The notes under the pieces were generated by a model, which saw only the letters and a list, made by a program, of their open reading frames with translations, searched no databases and was not told where the DNA came from. Shown piece by piece: positions 43,848 through 50,973 of a stretch of 64,000 nt of DNA. This DNA is from Prevotellaceae bacterium (lineage in GTDB: Bacteria; Bacteroidota; Bacteroidia; Bacteroidales; UBA932), in the NCBI GenBank assembly GCA_031289415.1, contig JAITPN010000005.1, positions 1 through 64,000 of the forward strand. The letters are read 5' to 3'. The stretch's first letter is position 1, and each line of letters starts with the position of its first letter. The position numbers and the translations under genes were made by a program.

Positions 43848-44549
43848 ATGAGTACAACACATTACAGTGATTGGTTACCAAGAAATCATGAAGCCCTGCA
43901 CGACCTAACGGAGCAGATGTGGGGCTATCTCGGCAATGAAGAGCGGCGCGCCCGGATGGGCTTTGCGAGCGGCACGTCGCTCGGTACGTGGCTCGAAACG
44001 ACGTTTTTTCCGCCGTTCGACGCCTACAACCACGCGTGGGAAGCGTGGAAAAATCCCGCGACGCGCACGACGGTTATCACAACCGTGTTCGTGGACGCCG
44101 AAAAAGTGTTCATCCCCGTGTTCCGCGAGTTGTATACCGGACTGCTGCGCGGCAACCCGCTGGTGACGGACGACGACCTCAACGCGATGGGCTTGCCCGA
44201 ACGTTCGAGCGGCGGACGGCAGCCGTCGCCCGACCCGACGACGACGGTCGAGGCGGAAGTCGCGACGCCGTCGCCCGGCGTCGTCGAAATTCACTTCCGC
44301 AATGCCGAAAGCGAGCACCGCGCGAAGCCCGAAGGCGTACACGGCGCGGAAATCAAATGGCTCATCAGCGACACCCCGCCCGCCGGTTGGGACGCGCTGA
44401 CGAACTCCGTGTTCGACACCCGCACGCCTTACGTCTTTTCGTTTGCCTACGAAGACCGCGGGAAGCGCCTCTACTACGCCCTGAGGTGGGAAAATACGCG
44501 CGGCGTTAAAGGTCCGTGGAACGAAATCCAATCGGTCATCATTCCTTAG
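43848..44549 (+). CDS. Unknown two-domain protein B (array-associated)
   Basis: A 233-residue product, no signal or membrane segment, paralogous to protein A at 21504-22184. The N-terminal half is helical (HEALHDLTEQMWGYLGNEER; DAEKVFIPVFRELYTGLL), then comes a P/S/T-rich linker (about 118-143). The C-terminal beta-sandwich-like domain contains RAKPEGVHGAEI (about 158-169), EDRGKR and RWENTRGVKGPW (about 213-224). Two ATGs are possible; 43848 is chosen because AGGAG (43836-43840) lies 7 bp before it but only 1 bp before 43842. The coding DNA is markedly GC rich compared with its A/T-rich leader. No known function. Confidence 0.8.
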   Translation: MSTTHYSDWLPRNHEALHDLTEQMWGYLGNEERRARMGFASGTSLGTWLETTFFPPFDAYNHAWEAWKNPATRTTVITTVFVDAEKVFIPVFRELYTGLLRGNPLVTDDDLNAMGLPERSSGGRQPSPDPTTTVEAEVATPSPGVVEIHFRNAESEHRAKPEGVHGAEIKWLISDTPPAGWDALTNSVFDTRTPYVFSFAYEDRGKRLYYALRWENTRGVKGPWNEIQSVIIP

Positions 44550-44553
44550 GGAT

Positions 44554-44651
44554 GTGAAGGGTTAAGCGTTAGGGGTGAAGGGTTAAGCGTTAGGGGTGAA
44601 GTGTTTTACGTTTTGTTAAATACACTTCACGCTTCACGCTTAACCCTTCAC
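44554..44651. repeat. 21-bp direct repeat plus long inverted repeat
   Basis: GTGAAGGGTTAAGCGTTAGG(G) occurs at 44554 and 44575 and starts a third time at 44596, period exactly 21 bp. The first 14 bases (GTGAAGGGTTAAGC) are matched by their perfect complement GCTTAACCCTTCAC at 44638-44651. Inside, GTGAAGTGT (44596-44604) pairs with ACACTTCAC (44622-44630). The result is a large nested hairpin between protein B and cobB. It may end the protein B transcript, though no T-run follows. Confidence 0.8.
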
Positions 44652-44686
44652 TTTTCACTTAAAAAAATTATGCGTAACTTTACGAG

Positions 44687-45376
44687 ATGAAAAAAATAGT
44701 AGTGTTATCGGGTGCGGGCGTGAGCGCCGAAAGCGGCATCAGTACATTCCGTGACGCGGGCGGGCTGTGGGAGCAGCACCGCATCGAGGACGTGGCAACC
44801 CCCGAAGGGTGGGCGCGAAACCGTACGTTGGTGCTCGATTTTTATAACGCGCGGCGCAAACAGCTGCTCGGCGTGCGCCCGAACGCAGGGCATTATGCGT
44901 TGGCGCGGTTGGAAGAACGGTTCGACGTGCGCATCGTCACGCAGAATGTGGACGATTTGCACGAGCGCGCAGGCTCGTCGCACGTGATGCACCTGCACGG
45001 CGAGCTGAAAAAAGTGCGGAGCACGATAGACCCCGATTATGTGGTGGAACTCGACGGCTGGGAGCTGCGCGAAGGCATGACTTGCCCGAAAGGCGGGCAG
45101 CTGCGCCCGCACATCGTATGGTTTGGCGAGGCGGTGCCGATGATAGCGCCTGCGGCGGCGCTGTGTGCCGAAGCCGATTATTTTATTGTCGTGGGCAGTT
45201 CGCTGGCGGTGTATCCCGCGGCTGGGCTTGTGCACTACGTGCCGCGGCATGTGCCGAAATACGTGGTTGACCCGAACGAGGTGGACGCCGGAATCCCGAA
45301 CGCCACGTACATCAAAGAGCCGGCAAGCAGCGGGCTGAAAAAAATAGTAGACGAATTATTAATACAAAAAATATAA
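44687..45376 (+). CDS. cobB: NAD-dependent protein deacylase, sirtuin family
   Basis: Removes acyl groups from lysines using NAD. The 229-residue product has GAGVSAESGISTFRDAGGLW (about 9-28), TQNVDDLHERAGS (about 85-97), catalytic His 104 in HLHGEL and GSSLAVYPAAGL near the C-terminus. Of the four zinc cysteines usual in sirtuins only one Cys (133) remains in this region (MTCPKGGQLRPHIVWFGE), so the zinc site is probably absent, as in a known subset of Bacteroidota sirtuins. Followed 6 bp later by queF. Confidence 0.92.
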   Translation: MKKIVVLSGAGVSAESGISTFRDAGGLWEQHRIEDVATPEGWARNRTLVLDFYNARRKQLLGVRPNAGHYALARLEERFDVRIVTQNVDDLHERAGSSHVMHLHGELKKVRSTIDPDYVVELDGWELREGMTCPKGGQLRPHIVWFGEAVPMIAPAAALCAEADYFIVVGSSLAVYPAAGLVHYVPRHVPKYVVDPNEVDAGIPNATYIKEPASSGLKKIVDELLIQKI

Positions 45377-45382
45377 ACGCAG

Positions 45383-45832
45383 ATGGAAGATAAACTCACG
45401 CTGCTCGGCAAGCAGACCGGCTACCGGCAGGCATACGCGCCCGACGCGCTGGAGTGCTTCGGGAACAAGCATCCCGAATATGATTACTGGGTGCATTTCG
45501 AATGTCCCGAATTTACGAGTATTTGCCCCGTTACCGGTCAGCCCGACTTTGCGGTTGTCCGCATCAATTATATCCCTGCTGAAAGGATGGTGGAGAGCAA
45601 AAGTTTGAAGTTGTACCTGTTCAGTTTCCGCAGCCACGGCGCGTTTCATGAAGATTGCGTAAACATCATCATGAAAGACCTGATTGCCGCAATGCAGCCG
45701 AAATATATCGAGGTGCGGGGCATTTTCACGCCGCGCGGAGGCATCAGTATTCATCCGTATTGCAACTACGGACAGCCCGATACGCCGTATGCCGCAATGG
45801 CTGCGCGGCGGTTGTCTAATTTACCCGAATAG
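45383..45832 (+). CDS. queF: NADPH-dependent 7-cyano-7-deazaguanine reductase
   Basis: Reduces preQ0 to preQ1 in queuosine synthesis. The 149-residue product is the short, unimodular type. It shows [14 protein letters not shown] with catalytic Cys 48 and Asp 55, [17 protein letters not shown] with the QueF motif E(S/L)KSxK, and [10 protein letters not shown]. Other queuosine genes are not present. It lies between cobB (6 bp) and an AraC-type regulator (9 bp). Confidence 0.95.
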   Translation: MEDKLTLLGKQTGYRQAYAPDALECFGNKHPEYDYWVHFECPEFTSICPVTGQPDFAVVRINYIPAERMVESKSLKLYLFSFRSHGAFHEDCVNIIMKDLIAAMQPKYIEVRGIFTPRGGISIHPYCNYGQPDTPYAAMAARRLSNLPE

Positions 45833-45841
45833 CGCGGTGGG

Positions 45842-46402
45842 ATGAAAATTTATATTAAAAATATGGTGTGCAGCCGTTGCAAAATGGTCGTAAAATCGGA
45901 GTTGGAGCGGGTGGGGCTTCACGTCGTGTCGGTAGAACTTGGCGAAATTGACATTGAAGAAACCGACATCTCCGCCGTGAAGGACAGCTTGCTGCAAGCG
46001 TTGTGTGCGTTGGGGTTTGATATTATTACCGACCGGAAAAGCAAGACCATTGAGCGGATAAAAAATTTGATTATTGATTTGGTTCAGCATAAAAACGATG
46101 AAATCAACGTCAATTTGTCGGACTATTTGTCGGCGCATTTGTTGCAAGACTATAGCGCGTTGAGCAATTTGTTTTCGGAAGTGGAAAATACGACGATTGA
46201 GAAATACCACATCCTTCAAAAAATCGAAAAAGTAAAAGAACTGTTGATGTACGATGAATTGACGCTAAATGAAATCGCTTTTCAACTTCACTACAGCAGC
46301 GTTGCTCATTTGAGCAACCAGTTTAAAAAGACGACCGGCTTTTCGCCAAGCTATTTTAAAAAGTTGAAAGACAACAAACGAAAAACCATTGAAGACTTGT
46401 AA
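45842..46402 (+). CDS. AraC-type regulator with N-terminal HMA-like domain
   Basis: The 186-residue product has an N-terminal domain of about 70 residues that looks like a heavy-metal-associated fold with NMVCSRCK (Cys 10 and 13), followed by a helical linker and a C-terminal AraC HTH (about 118-180, LTLNEIAFQLHYSSVAHLSN and TGFSPSYFKKLK). It plausibly senses Cu(I) or another soft metal and controls the TonB receptor and HMA protein that follow. It is in tight series with cobB and queF, which are unrelated to metals. Metal identity is inferred from the domain, not shown. Confidence 0.8.
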   Translation: MKIYIKNMVCSRCKMVVKSELERVGLHVVSVELGEIDIEETDISAVKDSLLQALCALGFDIITDRKSKTIERIKNLIIDLVQHKNDEINVNLSDYLSAHLLQDYSALSNLFSEVENTTIEKYHILQKIEKVKELLMYDELTLNEIAFQLHYSSVAHLSNQFKKTTGFSPSYFKKLKDNKRKTIEDL

Positions 46403-46454
46403 ATTTTGCAACTCTTACCTAAAATAGTATAACAATGCAGCCTCCTTTTCATCG

Positions 46455-46462
46455 TAATTTTG
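46455..46462 (+). promoter_or_regulatory. -7 box TAATTTTG for the TonB receptor
   Basis: TAATTTTG, 36 bp upstream of the receptor ATG at 46499. Confidence 0.45.
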
Positions 46463-46498
46463 CGCCGTCATACGTTATAAATTAAATTGAGAATCGTG

Positions 46499-48511
46499 AT
46501 GAACACAACTATCCGCCGCTATCAAGCCCTTATCGTTTCTTTAGCCGTCGCCGCCTCCGCCGCACATGCGCAAGACGCGCCGCCGGACAGCGATACGGCG
46601 CGCGTGAATACACTCGACGAAGTAGTAGTCCGCAGCAAACACCAGTCGAATTATATTTCGGCGATGCAGCCGGTGCACACGGAAGTCATATCGAGCGCCG
46701 GATTGAAAAAAATGGCGTGTTGCTCGTTAGCCGAAAGTTTTGAGAACAACGCCAGCATTAGCGTAGGCTACAGCGATGCGGTGAGCGGCGCGCGCCAGAT
46801 TCGCCTGTTGGGGCTGTCGGGCGGTTATACGCAAATGCTCGACGAAGCGCGCCCTGCCATGCGCGGGCTTTCCGCTCCGTTCGGGCTGAGCTACATACCG
46901 GGGCAGTGGCTTCAGTCCGTGCAGATAGCCAAAGGCGCAGGTTCGGTGGCGAACGGCTACGAGTCCATCGCCGGACAAATCAACCTTGAACTGCGGAAGC
47001 CTACTGCCGAAGAACCGCTGTTCGTCAATGTCTATTTCGACCATTTTTTGCGCACGGAAGCGAATATCGTGTCGTCGCTGCAGCTCGGCGACAAGTGGAA
47101 CACCGCCGTGCTGGCACACGCGTCGGGCGACCTGCAAAAGCAAGACGACAATGGCGACGGATTTATGGACGAGCCGATGAAACGGCAGCTGAACCTCGCC
47201 AATCGCTGGATTTATCTCGGCGACAACGGTACGCAGTGGCGTTTCGGCGTGCAGGGGTTGCAGGAAACGCGCGAAGGCGGGCAAATCAATGCCGGCGGAT
47301 ACAGTACGAATATCGAAAATACGCACTTCAACGCCTACAGCAAAGTGGGCATGCCGCTGAACGACGACAATACATACAATCTGGCGGTGGTAGCCGATTA
47401 TACGTTTCACGACCTCCGTTCGTCGTTCGGGAAAAAAGCGTACGACGGACGGCAACAGTCGGGATTCGCAAACGTGTTGCTGCAAAATTTCTTTACCGAC
47501 AGGCATCACCTGACCACAGGGCTTACCGGACGATGGGATGATTACAACGAAATGCTGTACGGCAACCGTTCAAACGATTCGGCTACGCACGACCTGAGCC
47601 GCCGTGAATTGTCGGGCGGCGTTTTCGGCGAATATACCTTGAATCTGGGCAACAAATTTGTGGCGGTAGCCGGATTGCGCGCCGATTATCACAACCTGCA
47701 TCAATGGCTGCTCACGCCCCGCCTGAACGTCAAATATGACTTCACTAAAGACCTTGTGCTGCGCGGCTCTGCGGGACGCGGCTACCGCTCGGCAAACATC
47801 GTAACCGACAATATCGGAATGCTTGCCACAGGGTATGAAATAAAAATTGACAACGCGCTCAACATGGAAGCGGCATGGACTTATGGCGGAAGTCTGCTCT
47901 ATTATTTTAAATTATTTAACTATAGCAAATCGTACATCAGCATAGATTATTTCCGCACCGATTTTTCAGACCAAGTGTTGGTCGATTATGAACGCGAACT
48001 TTATAAAGTCTGGATTTATAACCTCGCCGGAAAATCATATACCAATACGTATCAATTTGAATTTAACACCGAACCGCTGGAACGCTTCACGATTTCGGCT
48101 ACATTCCGGTACAACGACAATAAGACGGATTTGACTACAAACAGCGGACAGGCGGAACGTGTGGAAACGCCGTTGCGCGACCGCTATAAAGGAATATTGA
48201 ATCTGCAATACGGCACACGCCGCTATAAATGGACATTCGACGCTACGGCGCAACTCAACGGACAAAGCCGTTTGCCGAATTTTATGCCCGACGATTATTC
48301 GCCGGTATATCCTTTGTTTTTTGCACAAATCACCCGCAAATTCAAAGGTATGGAAATTTATGCCGGCGTAGAAAATATATTGGATTACAAACAGCCCAAC
48401 CCTATCGTACATGCCGAAGCGCCTTTCAGCGAAAAATTCAACTCGTCGGTTATCTGGGGTCCGCTCATGGGGCGGAGGATATATGCAGGCGTCCGGTACA
48501 CGTTATATTAA
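46499..48511 (+). CDS. TonB-dependent receptor, probably metal related
   Basis: A 670-residue outer-membrane receptor. Signal peptide to about AHAQ, then a plug domain with LDEVVVRSKHQSN, CCSLAESFENNASISV, GARQIRLLGLSGGYTQML and GQWLQSVQIAKGAGSVANGY, then a 22-strand barrel ending in a typical aromatic strand (YAGVRYTLY). The CC-S-LAESFE plug variant and the neighbours (HMA-AraC upstream, HMA protein downstream) point to transport of copper or a metal complex rather than a glycan; there is no SusD partner here. The start ATG 46499 is used instead of TTG 46487. Confidence 0.85.
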   Translation: MNTTIRRYQALIVSLAVAASAAHAQDAPPDSDTARVNTLDEVVVRSKHQSNYISAMQPVHTEVISSAGLKKMACCSLAESFENNASISVGYSDAVSGARQIRLLGLSGGYTQMLDEARPAMRGLSAPFGLSYIPGQWLQSVQIAKGAGSVANGYESIAGQINLELRKPTAEEPLFVNVYFDHFLRTEANIVSSLQLGDKWNTAVLAHASGDLQKQDDNGDGFMDEPMKRQLNLANRWIYLGDNGTQWRFGVQGLQETREGGQINAGGYSTNIENTHFNAYSKVGMPLNDDNTYNLAVVADYTFHDLRSSFGKKAYDGRQQSGFANVLLQNFFTDRHHLTTGLTGRWDDYNEMLYGNRSNDSATHDLSRRELSGGVFGEYTLNLGNKFVAVAGLRADYHNLHQWLLTPRLNVKYDFTKDLVLRGSAGRGYRSANIVTDNIGMLATGYEIKIDNALNMEAAWTYGGSLLYYFKLFNYSKSYISIDYFRTDFSDQVLVDYERELYKVWIYNLAGKSYTNTYQFEFNTEPLERFTISATFRYNDNKTDLTTNSGQAERVETPLRDRYKGILNLQYGTRRYKWTFDATAQLNGQSRLPNFMPDDYSPVYPLFFAQITRKFKGMEIYAGVENILDYKQPNPIVHAEAPFSEKFNSSVIWGPLMGRRIYAGVRYTLY

Positions 48512-48557
48512 TTGAAAATTAAAAGTTGAAAATTATATACATTAAAAAATAAGTAGT

Positions 48558-48905
48558 ATGAAATTAAAAAAAATCATCATCATGGCGGTAGTAGCCGCCG
48601 CAACCGTTTCGGGCGCACAGGCGCAGGACAAAAAAGAAGCCGCTAAGGGAATAGCGGAGGTAACTTTCAATGTAAGCACAATGCACGGCGACCATTGCAA
48701 AAAGAGAATCGAAAACACCGTGGCATTTGAAAAAGGCGTTACGGATTTGAAAGTAAACCTCGCCGACAACCAAGTGTGGATAAAGTACAACACGAAAAAA
48801 ACAGACAAGGAAAAATTACAAAAAGCCTTCGAGAAATTAGGCTACACGGCGGAAGAAGCAGAGCCAAAGACGAAAGAGGAGGAGAAGTATATAACACTAC
48901 AGTAA
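48558..48905 (+). CDS. Exported HMA-domain protein, one metal Cys missing
   Basis: The 115-residue product has a signal peptide (to AQAQ, 23) and one HMA-like ferredoxin fold. The metal loop reads STMHGDHCKKRIE: where HMA proteins usually have M-x-C-x-x-C, only Cys 47 is present and the first Cys position is Gly 44, with His 43 and His 46 nearby. It probably acts as a periplasmic metal chaperone or buffer for the receptor system. The C-terminal tail is acidic and Lys/Glu rich. Its 3' end overlaps the convergent HAD gene by 9 bp. Confidence 0.82.
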   Translation: MKLKKIIIMAVVAAATVSGAQAQDKKEAAKGIAEVTFNVSTMHGDHCKKRIENTVAFEKGVTDLKVNLADNQVWIKYNTKKTDKEKLQKAFEKLGYTAEEAEPKTKEEEKYITLQ

Positions 48906-49532
48906 TCCAACCACCTCCGTTAAGTGCGAGAAATCTTCAATTATCGGTTGTACATGCTGTTGCAGCGTGTCTGCCGCAATGGTGGTTGCTACGCCTATGA
49001 CTTTCATCGCGGCGTTTCGGGCGGCGGCAATGCCCGACAGCGAATCTTCAAACACCACGCATTGCGACGGCGCTGCGTGTAATTGCGCTGCCGCAAGGAG
49101 GTAACACATCGGGTCGGGTTTCCCTTTCGTGATATGGTCGGCAGTAATCACCACCGGAAAATAGGCATTGAGTTGCATTTTTTGTAATGCGATGTCCATT
49201 TTTGCTGTGGGAGAGCTGGTTACAATAGCTTTTTTATAATTGTGCCGGTCAAGATATTGTATAAACTCTATGACTCCTGAAACAGGACGGAACGTCATCT
49301 GCAACTCATACTCGTGGGTGCGTGCTATAATGTTATCCCGCTCGTTGTGTGCACAGTGTGCAAAATATTTATCTATGATTTCGGTTAGCGGCATACCTTT
49401 TATTTTGGATGGAAAATCATCAATGCCGAGTTTGTATTCTTGTGCCAATCGGTTGTAATACAAATCGTATTGAGGTTCGGTATCGGCAATTACGCCGTCA
49501 AAATCGAATAAAACAGTAGTGGACATAAGCAT
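48897..49532 (-). CDS. HAD-family phosphatase (beta-phosphoglucomutase-like)
   Basis: The 211-residue product has the HAD nucleophile motif FDFDGVIADTEP near the N-terminus, the Ser/Thr motif VTSSPTAK, the Lys region KGKPDP and the acidic motif VFEDSLSGIAAARNA. The cap insertion after motif 1 is helical, as in beta-phosphoglucomutase and other sugar-phosphate phosphatases. Substrate unknown. Starts at 49532 or 49526 are both possible. The last 26 codons also occur as an isolated fragment at 37729-37808. Confidence 0.88.
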   Translation of the reverse strand: MLMSTTVLFDFDGVIADTEPQYDLYYNRLAQEYKLGIDDFPSKIKGMPLTEIIDKYFAHCAHNERDNIIARTHEYELQMTFRPVSGVIEFIQYLDRHNYKKAIVTSSPTAKMDIALQKMQLNAYFPVVITADHITKGKPDPMCYLLAAAQLHAAPSQCVVFEDSLSGIAAARNAAMKVIGVATTIAADTLQQHVQPIIEDFSHLTEVVGLL

Positions 49533-49570
49533 CGTTTTTTACGTAAAACAAAATAATAATATTATTACTA

Positions 49571-49578
49571 CAAAGATA
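49571..49578 (-). promoter_or_regulatory. -7 box TATCTTTG for HAD gene
   Basis: TATCTTTG on the minus strand, 38 bp upstream of the HAD start; divergent from the box at 49633-49640. Confidence 0.5.
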
Positions 49579-49632
49579 CATTAATTTTTTGAATTTTTCG
49601 ATATAATACATTATTATGTATTGAAAATATTG

Positions 49633-49640
49633 TATCTTTG
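49633..49640 (+). promoter_or_regulatory. -7 box TATCTTTG for hemerythrin-LuxR pair
   Basis: TATCTTTG, 23 bp upstream of the ATG at 49664; it supports that start over the TTG at 49655. Confidence 0.5.
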
Positions 49641-49663
49641 TATTTCACTAATTTTTGATTTTG

Positions 49664-50350
49664 ATGTATAAACTTGGAAAATATAAAGCATCAGACAGCA
49701 TGAGCGGCTTGATTATGGAGCATTATTGGATGCTTTGGGTAATCAGTCGTTTCGGCATTGCGCTCGGCTTCGGCGATAAAACCATTGACGAGGTGTGTCG
49801 TGAAAATAAAATTGATACCCACACGTTCCTTGCCATTGTGAATATGCGGATTGACGAAATCGGCACGCAGAACTTGACCGAAACCAATCTTTCCGTCGAA
49901 ATGCTGCTTACTTACTTGCATAATGCCCACGACTACTTCCTGAATTACCGGCTACCTTCCATAAGGACTGAGCTTTCCGAAGCGATAGGGGCGGTGGAAG
50001 GCAATCTGTCGCACGCCATTATAAATTATTTCGACGAATATGTTGCCGAAGTGCAAAAACACATGATGTATGAAGAAGAAACGGTATTTCCTTACGTGCG
50101 AGCCTTGCTCGGCGGAAAAAAACAGCCGAATTACAATATCGACATGTTTTCAAAACAGCATAACCGTATAGATGAGCGACTTACGGAATTTAAACACATT
50201 ATTATAAAATATTATCCGGCAAAAAGCACCAACGAACTGAACAGTGTGCTGACCGATATTTTCAGTTGTGAAGGCGACCTTATGCTTCATAACGCTATCG
50301 AAGACCGCTTGTTTGTGCCTGCTATTTTAAAGTTGGAAAAAACAAAATGA
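49664..50350 (+). CDS. Hemerythrin-like di-iron protein (RIC/YtfE-like)
   Basis: A 228-residue cytoplasmic protein. The N-terminal about 60 residues resemble the ScdA/RIC small domain (MEHYWMLWVISRFGIALGFGDKTIDEVC). The rest is a four-helix HHE domain with all expected ligands: His 86 and 89 (YLHNAHDYF), His 133 and Glu 137 (QKHMMYEEE), His 166 (SKQHNRIDER), His 209 and Glu 213 (LHNAIEDRLF). RIC proteins help repair Fe-S clusters after nitrosative or oxidative stress, so this is a likely role. Its stop overlaps the next gene (ATGA), a LuxR-type regulator. Confidence 0.85.
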   Translation: MYKLGKYKASDSMSGLIMEHYWMLWVISRFGIALGFGDKTIDEVCRENKIDTHTFLAIVNMRIDEIGTQNLTETNLSVEMLLTYLHNAHDYFLNYRLPSIRTELSEAIGAVEGNLSHAIINYFDEYVAEVQKHMMYEEETVFPYVRALLGGKKQPNYNIDMFSKQHNRIDERLTEFKHIIIKYYPAKSTNELNSVLTDIFSCEGDLMLHNAIEDRLFVPAILKLEKTK

Positions 50351-50973
50351 ATACGCCGATAAAAATAACCTTGGTAGAGCCTTCGATTATTGTCCGCAGT
50401 GGAATATTGGTGATATTGAAGCAACTGAATACTTTACATATCGAAGTGTTTGAAGCGGATGACGTCATGCAATTGAAAAATTCGATAGGATGGCAAAGCC
50501 CCGATGTGCTGATGATTGACACGGCATCCGTAGGACGGCTTGCCTTGCAACAAATTAAGAAAGAGGCAAATGGGAGTTTGAAATATGTGGCGCTCCAAAA
50601 TTCATTGACTGACCAAAATGCTTTGACTGACTACGATGAAGTAATTTCATTGTACGACAGTATCGAACAGATTAAGGCAAAACTCACCAATATGCTGCAA
50701 GAACCGGAGAGCGATAAACGCCACGAATCACTGAGCGTACGCGAAAAAGAAGTAATGGTGTGTGTGATAAAAGGCATGACGAATAAGCAAATTGCCGATA
50801 CGCTGTGTATTTCGGCGCATACGGTGATTACGCACCGCCGCAATATTTCCGCCAAACTTCAAATCCACAGCACAGCAGGTCTTACCATATATGCTATCGT
50901 CAATAAATTGGTGGCATTGGACGATGTGAAAAGTTTAGTGTCGGACGATACACTGTCATTGCAAGGGAACTGA
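50347..50973 (+). CDS. LuxR-type response regulator, atypical receiver
   Basis: The 208-residue product has a receiver-like N-terminal domain (about 5-120) with a candidate phospho-Asp 58 in VLMIDTA, but the usual N-terminal acidic pair is reduced to a single Glu 11 (LVEPS), so phosphorylation is uncertain. A NarL/LuxR HTH follows (about 128-190, LSVREKEVMVCVIKGMTNKQ and HTVITHRRNISAKL). It is coupled by a 4-bp overlap to the hemerythrin gene; no histidine kinase is nearby. It may act together with the di-iron protein. The 3' end overlaps the convergent gene by 18 bp. Confidence 0.85.
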   Translation: MNTPIKITLVEPSIIVRSGILVILKQLNTLHIEVFEADDVMQLKNSIGWQSPDVLMIDTASVGRLALQQIKKEANGSLKYVALQNSLTDQNALTDYDEVISLYDSIEQIKAKLTNMLQEPESDKRHESLSVREKEVMVCVIKGMTNKQIADTLCISAHTVITHRRNISAKLQIHSTAGLTIYAIVNKLVALDDVKSLVSDDTLSLQGN

